From NCBI GenBank assembly GCA_951213105.1, contig OX578137.1, forward strand, positions 76,111,104-76,175,103: DNA of 64,000 bases, written 5' to 3'. Both the position numbers and the translations under genes were made by a program. Positions 12,166 through 24,500 of the stretch are shown here, in pieces (position 1 is the first letter of the stretch; each line of letters starts with the position of its first letter). A model generated the notes under the pieces. It was not told the DNA's origin, did not search any database, and was given only the letters and a program-made list of their open reading frames with translations. The stretch comes from Amaurobius ferox. Its lineage: Eukaryota; Arthropoda; Arachnida; Araneae; Amaurobiidae.

Positions 12166-12577
12166 TAATTATTTAATAAAAAGAAACAAACACAAGTTAT
12201 TAATAAAATTAAAAAATATTCAAGAATTATTTAATACAAAGAAGCAAATACATTTGAATCCCTTAATTTGTTCAAGAGTTATCAAGCTTCCAGATATAAA
12301 TGAAGAATGGTTGATTCGTATTCAGAGGTGTCAATAACGGGTAAATTTATCAGAATTTGAGAGTCAGATTTTGGATCCAATTATTTTTACTTTCTCATGG
12401 TATTGTGTAGAAAAATTATTGTTTTTCCTTAAATTTTTCGAATTTGAGAGGTTGATGGATATGTATGTTTAATTTCAAACCTATTTCAGACACTTCTATA
12501 AAGATGTCTGCCTGTGTGTGTATGTGTGGTGTGGACACGAGAACACATGCACTTACCGCTATCAAATTTTTTGTATG

Positions 12578-12818
12578 CCGATCCGGTAGTCGAGCGGTCA
12601 GGGGCATGCGTTTCCGTCTGATCGCTGGATTGCCGGGTTGCGGGTTTGAATCCCGCCAGCGGGCATCGATGTTGTCATGTCGAAGCCAAGTCAGACTTCC
12701 GCCCTTCGGGGTGCTTCTATAAAAGTGAAGCTGGAATTCTTCTCCCCTTCGCCATGGGATAGCCTGGAAGGTCTTGTGGACGTAGTGCGTAGGTGCCCTT
12801 TCACCACGGAGGAATTAG
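12578..12818 (+). mobile_element. Second SINE family, tRNA-like head
   Basis: The head reads ggtagtcgagcggtcagggg, then gggtttgaatcccgcc, like tRNA A and B boxes of Ser/Leu type. The body is unlike the other SINE. An imperfect duplication tcaaattttttgtatg / tcaaaattttatgtatg flanks it (12562-12577, 12819-12835). The lack of a clean acceptor stem argues against a working tRNA gene. Confidence 0.65.
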
Positions 12819-13411
12819 TCAAAATTTTATGTATGAATAAATTAGGTGAAAAACTAGAACTAGATAGGATGTTTAGACATTCTCATGATTAGTGTTGGAA
12901 TGACTTGGTTTTAATATTTGCTTAGGATTACTTCCTATGATGAACAATGATTATTCCCAGAACAATGGTGATAGTATAATAGTATTTGAGAGAAATTGAT
13001 AATTTGAACTATACGCTGCAGTTAATAGTACCAAATTAGTTTATATCAATATAGATAAGCAAAATGCATTTAATACATATGCGTCACTGAGCTGCTGCAA
13101 ACTTGAAAAAAGAAAGTTTAAAAGAATTTTGAAGAAATATTTTAAAATAATCACTTGGATCAAAATCTGAAATAGGTACATATATTTTTTTTTAATTCTG
13201 ATTGAGCAGGTACGAAGTATCTAGCCGTTCTCCCCAAATAAGTATTTTCGTTTTTATATGCGATTTTATTTCTTTAATAGTCTAACAATCACGAGCAAAA
13301 TCCATAAAATTTTTGTAATGCTGCATTAAAATCTCTAAAATTTAAATTTTTAGCTTATGCTGTTGACGCTATTGTTACTACGCTTTGATATTACAATCTT
13401 TTTAGAACTTG

Positions 13412-13866
13412 AGCCTACCATGACAGCTCTCCCCATTCATCATGGTTCTGAGTTTTGTTTATCCAGATCATGAGTTTCATTTTAGCAAGATCATCCTTCA
13501 CACAGTCAAACCATCTTCTTATTGGTTATCCACGGTTTCTAGACCCACGAAAGGGTCTAAACACCGTAGAAGTGAAAATAAAACTACTGAAAAGGATCTA
13601 GACCTTTTCAGTAGTCCTGTTGTCATTTATTCGCTTTGTGCCCGAGTCAATGTAATCTAATATTTATATCATTGATAATATCAATACATTATTCCATGAT
13701 TTCTTTGCTATTTCTTACTCCCCAATTTTCATTGATTGGAACAAACATTTTTCTCAGCACATTTCGTTTCTAAATAAGCAACCGGTTTTAATATCTCTGG
13801 ACTAATATCCAGGTTTCACAGCCATACATAAGTACGGGTGGATTTGCTATTGACGCAGTGCAACGC
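13412..13866 (-). pseudogene. LINE reverse transcriptase 3'-end relic
   Basis: The minus strand gives PVLMYGCETWILVQR, then after stops RNVLRKMFVPINENWGVRNS, then RWFDCVKDDLAKMKLM and HDEWGE. These follow the order of the thumb/C-terminal region of jockey/RTE-type LINE polymerases. In-frame stops show it is dead. Confidence 0.8.
13583..13615. repeat. 13-bp perfect hairpin
   Basis: actactgaaaagg / ccttttcagtagt around a 7-base loop, inside the LINE relic. Confidence 0.6.
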
Positions 13867-14088
13867 TATTTCAAAGTGCAAAATTTTGATAACTTAAAGT
13901 ATTGAGAACACTTTTTTTTCTCTGTGTAATCTGTCACCTCAGACATGCAAGACAGATTAATTTTAACTTTATGACGATAAAGTCTATTTCATTGATAACT
14001 GAATAACTCCGTTCTGCTGCGGATGTTCTTTGCCACTGATAAGTAGATGACAAAGGAGTTTTCACCCTCCTTATGCTAAGTAATAAAA

Positions 14089-14978
14089 ATCTGATGTGAA
14101 CAACACATGACTTTCCTTATGCAATGCAATGAATTTACTACTTTTACAGTAAAAAATAGGTTTTTCTTATAGTAGATACTTATATTCTTTCCAAGATATT
14201 GAATTTTCTGCAATTAGTCGTCATTTTCATTGATTTAGCGTCATTTTTATCCATTTGGCGAGATTTTCGTTAATTTGGCAACATTTCAGAAAGTCAAATT
14301 CGTCGCCAAAATATCGCCAAACGTTATGGACGGAGAAGTAAGTTATTCTTATAGCAGATAAATGACTATTGGCGTTCAAATACAAAAGTATTACTCAAAG
14401 TATCGTTTCTCATAGAATGGAACGAGCTAGATCCACGAGAATGATGTCACCAAATTTATCGCATGATATTACATATGAGAAGTGAACATGTTTCTCAACA
14501 GTTAATATATTTTTTTTAATTTATGGGATTTTTTGATAAATTTATTTGAAAAATGTGCAATATCTCGAGAACGGTTCATGCTAGCGTTCTAAAGTTTATG
14601 TTAATCGTTTTATAAGGAAAAATTACATAAGAAATGTCTATTTGCTTAACTTTAATAAAGGTTTTGATTTTTTGATGATTTTTTCAAAATTTCACTCAAA
14701 AATTTAGGGGGTTCTGAACATTCGATTGCGTTTAAAAACAATAAGTTTCCAGTATTCACGGATTGTGATTTTTGTACCAGATTTCATTCGAATCACTCCA
14801 TTCGTTCGTGAGATATCGTCTCGACAGACTCACTGACACACACACAGACATCACCTCAAAAATGTTTAATTCGTGCTCAGGGATCCTAGAAACGTGCTCT
14901 CCCGTCGAAAACTCGAATTCAAATTTTCGACCCCGTCACAATACTTTCCTTATACATTATGTATATAAGGAAAGTAAA
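14089..14978 (-). repeat. R2 repeat copy, second subfamily
   Basis: The reverse strand opens ttactttccttatatacata and closes at atctgatgtg. Its middle shares tcgccaaa-type words with the copy at 33-34.7 kb. Confidence 0.75.
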
Positions 14979-15098
14979 AAGATGAGAGACTTAATAGATT
15001 TTCGTCAATAGTAGCGCCTTAAAATGGGCTCCCTCTTATACACCTTGCATGTAGAAAATCAAATCCAGAGAAAATGATAAAAAAAGTTGTGCAATTTA

Positions 15099-16412
15099 AA
15101 CAAGAAAGATTAATCATGCTTAAAGCATTGATTATGAAACACTTTCCAACTTCAATGCAATTTTATTTAAACATCTCTAAAATGCAATACATTCCTCGGT
15201 AATATTTTAAAACTTATCACAATACTACATTAATTTATTATATTTGAAAACTTAAACCGTCATCGAAAAAAATGAACTTCATTCAAATGATGGCATTGAC
15301 ATATAAATTGCCTGGTTCAAACATCTCTAAAATGTGATATATTCCTCGGTAATAATTTTAGAATTATCATAATACTACGATAATTTATTATATTTGAAAA
15401 CTTCATCGAAAACAACTGAAATTCATTCAAATGACGTCATAGAACAAATAAAACGCCTGGCTCTCTCTAAAAAAGCAGCATTTCATTCATAAATAATTTC
15501 CCATTCATGTCATTCATCAAAATACTATAATAATTTATTTTATTTAAAAATTAAGACCATGGAGCTACACGTAATTAAACTCTATGCATAAAGCTTCATC
15601 GAAAAAAATCGTCCTTCTGTTTGTAAAATCAATGAATATTTGATTCATATCAGCTATGCAGACTCCATGAACTAAATGATTTTGTGTTAAAGAAAGCAAT
15701 TCTAATACAACTCATTCTACATATTTTGCTGTTTACATTTTACATAGGTGAAAAATAGGCTTCGTTGTAGAAATAATCAAATTTGGATGACCATTTAAAC
15801 TCAAATATATTGTCATTGCGTTGTTTCAGTATGTAGATGCACAGAATTTATGCAAAAATAAAGTGATTTTAGGACGGATACAACACTCAATATGAATGAA
15901 AAAGAACTTTAAAAATCACGATTTTGACACAAGATGGATGCTATATTTTATTTTGCAGTGGGTCATGTGATCTCTTCATATAATGCTCACGTGATCGCTT
16001 CATATAAGAGGTGTTAATATTATTTTAATTTTTATTTAAAAAACTACTGAATATATTTCGCTGAATTTTTTTTATATATATTTTATGGAACAATTTGAAT
16101 ATTACCTAAAATTTTCGAAGCAATTTGTAAATTTTAAATCCGCTTAAAAAATGTTTGAAAAATTAGGTTTCGTAGGGCTCAATGTATTTCATTTTTTCAA
16201 CCCGGGTTCAATCCAAAACTAAATGGGGGATATTATTCATTTATATTCCCATAGGTCCTACAGACCGTCTGAACAACATACTAAAATTTCATTTTGATTA
16301 AGTCATTTTTACGGCAGTTATCGTGCTAACGGACAGACAGACAGACAGACAGACAGACAGAATGAACAAAGTCATAAATACTTTTCAACTTTGTTGTAAA
16401 GTGTTAAAAATA
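15099..16412 (+). repeat. R1 repeat copy
   Basis: Starts aacaagaaagattaatcatg, with (gaca)n at 16333-16360, and ends acttttcaactttgttgtaaagtgttaaaa. Confidence 0.87.
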
Positions 16413-16495
16413 TGCAGGGTGATCGTAAATTCTTTCTACAAGAAAAAAGGGGTGCTACTACACATCAAGACGAACAATATTTGCAATAGAGCCTA

Positions 16496-16680
16496 GGGGT
16501 CACATTCCACTTATAGTGCCAGAAAAAAGTAAAGTTACATATCCACGTTAATCCTTGAGTTTTTCTCTGATGCGAATGGAAATGTGACACTCCTAAAGTC
16601 TTTTTTTCTATCACTGTTGAAGGATCAACGTGGATATGTAACTTTACTCTTTTCTGGCACTATGAGTAGAATGCTCCCCA
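16496..16680. repeat. Long imperfect inverted repeat
   Basis: The left arm agtgccagaaaaaagtaaag..cacgttaatcct and its reverse complement face each other with a loop near 70 bp; arms are over 40 bp and extend outward with mismatches to cattcc / gaatg. Looks like the folded end of a small element. Confidence 0.65.
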
Positions 16681-17169
16681 TGCAACTATTATTCGTGTTG
16701 ATGCGTATTTCCTATTTTTCCCTATTAGTGGCGAGCGGCAATTTACCTCCTTGGGCGCAAATCGAAAGAAAACTGAAACAAATACCGAATCAAAAACATG
16801 AAAGAAATCGCATTTTAGTATTGTACGAGAATAGTCAAAGACAGGTCCTGTATCTATTGACGACTGTTTTTGACGACTGAAATTGAATAAAGACATGAAT
16901 ATGAACATGAATTGAATATGAACATTGCATAAAGGCCTGGATTGCATAAACAGTTCCTGAAAAAGTTCAATATGGTGTAAAATAGGGGACACCCCGTAAA
17001 ATTATGTTCAGACTGTTCAGATATGTGAAAGGGATTCCCCCCCCCCCCTTTTTTTTTACGTATCTGCACCATCTTTCCGAGAACATTGAAATTTATCACG
17101 TAGATGGCAGTAGTTTAACAAAAAGCAGAAATATCAAAAGGTATCTCCAAAAAGTAAAATATTAGTTAA

Positions 17170-17812
17170 CAAGAAAAGTCAATCATGCAAAAAGCATTGA
17201 TTATGAAACACTTTTCGACTTCAATGCAATTTTATTTAAACATTTCTAAATTGCGATACATTCCTCGGTAATATTTTAAAAATTATCACAATACTACATT
17301 AATTTATTATATTTGATAACTTAAAACTTCATAAAAAAAAATGAACTTCATTCAAAAGACGGCATTGAAATATAAATTTGCTTCATATAATGGTTACGTG
17401 ATCTCTTCATATAAAAGGTGTAATTATTATTTTAATTTTTATTTAACAAACTACTGAATATATTTTGCTGAAATTTTTTTTATATAATTTATGGGATAAT
17501 TTGAATATTTCCTAAAATTTTCGAAGCAAGTTGTAAATTTTAAATCCGCTTAAAAAATGTTTGAAAAATTAGGTCCCATAGAGTTCAATGTATTTCATTT
17601 TTTCGACCCGGGTTCAATACAAAACTAATTGCGTGATATTATTCATTTACATTTCCATAGGTCCCACAGACCGTCTGAAAAACATACTAAAATTTCATTT
17701 TGATAAAGCCATTTTTACGGCAGTTATCGTGCTAACGGACAAACAGACAGACAGACAGACAGGATGAACAAAGTCATAAACACTTTTCAACTATGTCGTA
17801 AAGAGTTAAAAA
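17170..17812 (+). repeat. R1 repeat, internally deleted
   Basis: Both ends are present (aacaagaaaagtcaatcatg and caactatgtcgtaaagagtt) but only about 640 bp remain; the gap falls after the aaatataaatttgcttcat word near 17390. Confidence 0.8.
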
Positions 17813-19660
17813 CGTGCATTAAAACAAATTAGTAGTTGTATCATCTTATTGTTTTATTCTGTAATTTGGATTCTTATTATATATACCTTTTAAGCTGTTA
17901 TAAAGGAGTTCTGATAGAAAGTGTAAAAAAATAAGAAAAGTAAATAAACTTTAGATCTGAGACATCTATAAATAGACATCTGCTCTTATGCTTATCGCTG
18001 GCGCCACCTGGGCGCTCGTTCAGTGGTGTGACTACACCTTACATCCAAACGTCTTATCGTCGATAACTTCGTCGCTTGTGGTTCGGACGGAATAAACTAT
18101 ACATTCTATGAATCTAATCAAAATTATATAATTGAAAAATAAATTATAAAAGTCAATAAATTTGAAAAACCCAGAAAAAATCAAACCTTTCCCTAGGTAC
18201 CTTATACCATCCTCTAACACAACACACATCAACCTTTTCCCATTCGAAATATGCGAAAGGAGTGATGTTTCACATGAATCTATAGCGAATAACAGAGTTA
18301 CTCACTACTTATTTTCCTCAGAGGACCGTATAAAAATTTAAAACCCCTATTTTTATGAAAATACCACTCACCGGGAAAATATTATATGAAAGAATTATGG
18401 TCAAAATGGAAGTATACATCTAAAATTAATATTTGCCACAAATTTTTTAAAGCGATGTCAACTGCGCTACAACGCTCTGTATAATGTAGAATAATAATGC
18501 ATGATAAAATCAAGTATAACCTCTCACTCCTTATTTTGTTTATATGCTGTTGGCATATTTCTGCTAAAATTGAAATCATGTATTGCGTATGTAGAATTCA
18601 CTGATTTAAATGTACTAAATTTTCAATTCACCACATTCCACGTGTTAAAATGTAACTGCTGATAATAACCACCTATCAGTCAAGATCCCATACCCTTATC
18701 ACTGCAGAAAATACTGCTGAGTTCGAAATATCTTTTAAATTTGTAATTCCGTAAGATAACTAACTGGCTTTGAAAAGGTTTTTCCATCAGGTGTTTCATG
18801 GGGTGTTACAAGATCATCTGTTAGATTGAAGATGACCTTGGATGCTCCCAGTGTCAAAGTTGATATCAACTGTTGCGAATAATAGTAGCTATGGATAGAT
18901 TTCGTGCTTTTTATACACTCGTTATGGAAAAAAAATTGTGTGCCACAATTTTGCGAAACTTTTATGGTGACTGGCAAATTTAGTACTTTGAAAACGCTAC
19001 CGCCTAGCATTGGAAATGCCAGACACTTTCTGTATACATGAAATTAGCCGTTGCAGCCTGAGCTCAATCTTTAAGAAATTCGAAGTCGGCTTCGTGGTAG
19101 GGGCGAATTTGTCATTTCCCACAATGGTTCTCAAAACTGTGACACATATCAAGTTTTCTTGTTGCTATTGCAGGTATATTTACTATTCCATGTTGACAAA
19201 CTTGTAAAAAGTGCGAAACTGTTCCATGGGTGTTGTTATCTGCATTGGAAGTGCGATCCTAAATTTTGGAACGCCCCCTATAGGCGACTTTTATGAGTTT
19301 TAACATAAAACTCATGGGTGGATATCTATATTTATGTTCACCTAGCCCATTACATTCAGTGGCGTATCGTCATGAAATGAGCAACTGCGTTGGGGGGATC
19401 GGGACATTATTATATTGTCTCCTAAAAGTTCAGCACGCGGTGTACATTCTCACACAGCGAACGCATCCGTAGATTTTATTGGGTGAAACTTACTGCTTAT
19501 AGGAATATGAAATGATGTGTCCAATAGGAATTTGCTCCTCAAAGAATATAAAACATTAAACGTGGGTTGAAAATGACTCTTTTGCGCCTAAGTGTTTTAA
19601 TGCTCAAAGGAAATTTTTCGAAGAATTTTAGGCTTGATTTTGAATTAGATTAGCTTTGTT
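17813..19660. other. Gene-free sequence
   Basis: Short frames only (for example minus 19010-18735, 91 codons, not recognised). No splice-supported exon seen. Confidence 0.4.
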
Positions 19661-19680
19661 ATGACACAAAGAATGCATTT

Positions 19681-19959
19681 CGCGTGCTGTTGGCACATTT
19701 CGGGCGCGGTAGCCCGGTGGTTTGCGCGCTGGATTTGTATGCTGCCACAACTGCCGCCGTGTTCATACGGAGTACGATGACGTTAAACATGTGGGTCCGT
19801 AAGTCCTTCCGAGAGTTTGGTGGTAGGGGATGGAGGGTACGGTCCCTGTGGATGCCTCCCCCACTGGGTTCCGGTCTAAATTGGGTGGCACTTCCCGGCT
19901 GTCCAAACGGTTACCTTACACCTTTCTGGTAGGTCGGATGGTCTGGGTCTCAACAACAA
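19681..19959 (+). mobile_element. 5S-type SINE, truncated in the 5S part
   Basis: Starts cgcgtgctgttggca, the last 15 bases of 5S rRNA, then the same junction into gggcgcggtagcccggtgg seen at 4790. Box B is deleted as in the 4.7 kb copy. It ends in caacaacaa and is flanked by a 14-bp duplication caaagaatgcattt (19667-19680, 19960-19973). Confidence 0.88.
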
Positions 19960-20745
19960 CAAAGAATGCATTTGGAACGTTCTAAGCGCTGGCGCTCTGT
20001 TAAGAGGCTTGAGAAAGGATATTCCTTAGATAACTTGACCATGAAATCGAAATTCTAATGCTGAATTGTCCAACTAGCGGCCCTTACGCAAGGATAATGC
20101 CTAAATAACATAATTAAAATTAACTAAATTACTAAAATTTATTTCAAACTTGAAAAAAATATTGATGTTTACGTAACTAACATAAAATAGAATGCAAAAA
20201 TGCTACGAAAAGTTTTTCAACAGCCGCAAAAATATTTTGATCGAAAATTTTGCTCTGTATTTTATAGAAGTTAAACAACTTGCTAAAACGTAAAAAAATA
20301 GAATGAGAAAAATGTAAGTATATGTTTATGTCACGACTATTGTTTTTCATTTTAGAGATAATTCATTCATTACTCCATACACACAAAATATACTGCTCAC
20401 TTTTCACTAAATAAAAGGGCTTTACTGACACGAAAGAATAGTCTAAACTCTTCAATTTTAATACAACATTTACTGTCATTAGAATAAGCAGATTTATTTA
20501 ATCACTATAAAAACACATATCTGCTAAATCTCAACCTTAACACTGAAGAAATAAAAAAGCCTTTTTTCAACGCTGTACTAATTTTAGTTTTGTACTGTAC
20601 AAATTATTTTCATACTGTATAAATTGTGTATTACTGCAAGTAAAAAAGTCCTTCTTAATTGAATGCAAACTGCGTGTGTTATGGAGGTAGGTTTCGCGAT
20701 CTTTATAAAGAATTTATCTGGGTTTTCACCGTGTGGGGGTGGATG

Positions 20746-20757
20746 TGACACGTGTCA
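20746..20757. promoter_or_regulatory. Palindromic E-box upstream of SULT
   Basis: tgacacgtgtca is a 12-bp palindrome containing CACGTG, about 500 bp before the first coding exon, in a locally GC-richer stretch with ctttataaag at 20701. No transcription start can be placed. Confidence 0.2.
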
Positions 20758-20992
20758 GTGTGAGGACGGGAAGTTAATGCAAAGTGGAGCTATCGGATAA
20801 TGGACTATCAGAAATTTAGAAGGGCTTATAATTTTATGTTATGTATATATATATATACTCGTACATTACTCACACACACGTGCGTTTTTCCTAAAAATTA
20901 TTTAATCCTGTTTTAGAACCTATTCGAAACAAACTCGGCGAAGTTTCAACAACATTGCGATATTTTTCATACACAGTAAAACATTTGCAAGC

Positions 20993-20994
<2 letters not shown>

Positions 20995-21028
<34 letters not shown>
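20995..21028 (+). repeat. (TA)n microsatellite
   Basis: About 17 TA units, 230 bp before SULT exon 1. Confidence 0.9.
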
Positions 21029-21030
<2 letters not shown>

Positions 21031-21257
21031 AAAATAACTCTTCGGCAGACGATAATTAGCTGGATATTTCATAAATGAAGCTGGAATTTTCATGAACGCC
21101 TGTTATTGCGGCTTTTAGAATAATTTCCCTAAATTATCAACAAAGTAGCTGAAAAAAAAAATGAGCAAAGGTTGCTGAATGTTTCACAGTGTATACTAAT
21201 ATTATGCATTGTATGGAAAAAGAAAATATTGTGATTTCCCATCTTCACCTTTTCCAG

Positions 21258-21531
21258 ATGATCTCAACAAAATTTCTGTACAATAGTCAAAAGCTGACTT
21301 ACTTGATCAAAGGCTGGATGGGAAAGAAGAAAGAAGTAACAAGTGCTTTGGACGATCCAGAGCTCGAAAAAGATCCTTTCAGAGCCGAATATGTTCGTTC
21401 CATTCCCGAGGCCCAGATGTTCCGAGGTGTCCTACTCCAAGGGTATCTGGTGCCGGCAGACATATTGGAAGACCTGGATGATATGCCTATCAGAGAAAAC
21501 GATGTCTTTGTCATCACATATCCAAAATCAG
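21258..21531 (+). CDS. SULT coding exon 1
   Basis: Encodes the N-terminus through TYPKS plus the first base of the P-loop Gly codon; donor at 21532 (tcag|gtgatc). The reading frame runs on past the donor into the intron, but the continuation loses all family similarity. The acceptor-like ttttccag ends at 21257; the ATG at 21318 (MGKKKEV) is the alternative start. Confidence 0.88.
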
Positions 21532-24500
21532 GTGATCATTTTAATATTTTACATGCAGTTATAAAACCCGCTTATAGGGTGTGTTTCAATGCTTAGAATC
21601 ATGTGTCCAAGCATAGAATCGGTAGATGGGTATTGCTTTCCTCGGATCTCATTAACATCGAATAGCTGTCAATTGTATTGAGAGAGAAAAAAAATTGCCA
21701 TGTGCCGTAATTTCGCGAATCTCTATGGTCTTCATAACCGAAAAATACTTAAACTTTCTCTCTGATTTTATAGTCTCATGCAGTTCGAGTTAAAGTTTGC
21801 TATGAATTCAATGCATGCTACGTTCTACGTCAAAGGTGAGTGAAAATTTGTAGAAAAATACTGCAAGCTTTCATAGGCGCCGACTCCAGGGGGGCACAGG
21901 GGCACGAGCCCCCTCTGAACTTTTCCAGAGGGGGCTTTGCCCCCTCTGGGAAATTTCAAGATTTTTTTCTAACTTCATATTTTACTAAACACCAGAAAAT
22001 GAAATTTTTTTTAAACATAAAAATAATTTAAATAAAATCCTATCAAGGTAAATGTCAAATTTCAGTTCAGTCTTGTTCACATCTTCCTTATCATAGAGCC
22101 GTAAACTATCTCGCTCACAAACCAAGCTCATCTTTACCCCCAGGAAACACGTTTTCGCTAATGTCAAAAGCACCTGGTTACCAGAACTTTTTCGACTGAG
22201 CACCGAATTCGAAGAGAAACAGAATATTTACAGCCATGGGATTGGCATTTCTAAAAAATAGCCATTTCCCTCCAGTAATAACTGTAAATGATAACCACGA
22301 AGTAGAGATGACTTATTTGGTCTTAAAGGGATCTTATCTGTAATTACTCCTCGATTCAGTGCTGTGCCGTCTTTACAGGTGGCATCCATTCCGTTTGAAG
22401 CTGCAATCTCTGCGGGTATATATATTTCTGGTGATCACCGGACGTTTAGCAGCCAAGAGCCCCAAGTCATTTGAGACCAGAAAGCTAGAATTATAAATTA
22501 TGAGAAAATGGAAAATATCGGATTCGTAGGAACCTTGTGGAAAAATGGTTGCGTTTTGTAGGAGAACTTGGCATATGTTCAACTGGTGTGGTTGATCTCA
22601 GATGAGTGATGTTTGTGGTTGTGGTGTTGAAAGCAATATGATGCGTGTGGTGTTGATGGCAGTTGTGATATTTTGGTTCTTTTAATAAAGGTTTGATTTT
22701 GATCTGTGATGAAAAAAGAACGCAATATATCTGTGCTATTCCTAAAGGTTATATTCCGATTTGTAATTAAATATAAACATACTTATTTCTCATGGATAAA
22801 TTTAAATTAAAACAGCAAAAATTTCTTTTTGTGTGAGAAATCCCCAAACTTCTGAAAGACCTGCATATTATATTAAAAAGGCAGATTTTGATTTAAGCGC
22901 AACACTGGTAAGTATATATATGTTTTAATGGTTCTGCGCATTGTATTCTATGCAATTGTACCGATAGGTGTGTTTTTTAATTAAATAATATAATTATATT
23001 AGATTTTTCATTTAAGGGTATTGGTGAAATATGACAATGCTATAATTTTAATAAAAATGGGATTTTTTCAGAAATTGCTATATCCAGTTAAGTGTTATTT
23101 GATGGGAAAATCGCAGTTTGGCAAAAATTGTCGCTAGCCATGTTGGTGCTGTAAGCCTTTCATTTACATGTTTATGTTTTCTTAACGAAACTTGTTTTTG
23201 CATATCTTACTCACATGATGGAATGGACATCCAAATTTATATAAGTTTATATGTGACGAAATCGTAAGGTTTCGTTACATATCATAACAACTGTTTTGAT
23301 TTTATTGTTTTTCAACTTTATCATACTTTATCCTCAGTGGGTGTGGGGCAGGCCTGGATACTAGCTCCGAGATTGGACCAGGAAAAACAGGGCATGATCG
23401 CCCCTTTAGGCCCATCATAAACATTAAGGAAAATATTAAATACAATGGCCCCGACCCATCGGAAAATCTCTATAGAGATCCCACCGACCATATTTGGGAC
23501 TGGTGTGATGTGAGTAATCAACAAAATGCTGGAGAGCATAATGTGACGGATTCTCGCTAGGGGGACTACAAGTGTTACCTCTATCGGTGGTAAAGCTACA
23601 AGCAAATTGATCCTCGAAGGGAGAAAATACAATGCGTAGACGATGTCATCTGATAAATCAAAAATTGAATGAGTTCAGGAGTCAAAGAGCTCAAGTTTTA
23701 TAAGTGATAAACTAGAGTGGGGCATGCCCAAAAAGTTTAAAAATATTTATCGTACAATAAATAAAACAGTTGATTTCGTTCTTTCGACGTGGTTCGACGT
23801 GGTTCCGAAGGTGTAAGATATATATATTTAGACCGACGTGACAGTGCCATCTAATTTAGACTGGAGCCCAGTGGGGACGACATCCACAGGGACCGACCGT
23901 CTTTCCTTTACTGCCAACCGCTCGAAAGGACTTTCAAACCCATAAATTTAACGTGCTCGTACACGGGGACAGTTTAGACAAAGCCGAAAATCGAACTTGG
24001 GTCCTCCGAGTAGAATCCCAGTGATTTAACCACTCTGTTATCCCACTCCAAAAATGCTGCTTGTAAGACAATAACTTACAAAACTTCCTTGAGGAAGGCA
24101 TATATATGTCAATTAAGTGACTACAGTTGCTGCGATGGCATTATTAGTCCCTTTTTTTAGACCAAAATAACAGTATGCGCGCTTCACAAACACTACTTTC
24201 GTTCGTTGGGCAGTTCGCTCTTGACGGTTGTTAAGGGCGCATATTGTTCTTTTGCCCTCAAGTAGGGCTTATAATGCCCTCGAAACAATTGTAATAATCT
24301 AACTGAGATATGCTTGCTTTTTTCAAGGATGTCTTGTAAGTTGTTATATCTTTATTGACTTTGTGAATCTTTTATATAACTTTATCGGATTGTGCCCCCC
24401 CTGAGATTTTGAAAACTCGGCGCCTATGCAAGCTTTATCTCCCCTTTCATGCAGTCAACGGCTATTCGGTGCTTACAAGCTCTAACATGAGAGAAACAGT

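Noticed and set aside
12578..12660. Functional tRNA gene
   Set aside because: Has A- and B-box-like words but no clean acceptor stem pairing, and continues into a SINE body.
18735..19010. Minus-strand 91-codon frame
   Set aside because: No recognised domain or splice context; chance length in this composition.
21532..21596. Continuation of SULT exon 1 reading frame
   Set aside because: Past the donor the translation no longer fits the P-loop, while exon 2 completes it exactly.
23321..23632. 103-codon hydrophobic minus frame as a host gene
   Set aside because: Inside a hAT-like element, no recognisable domain, no splice partners.
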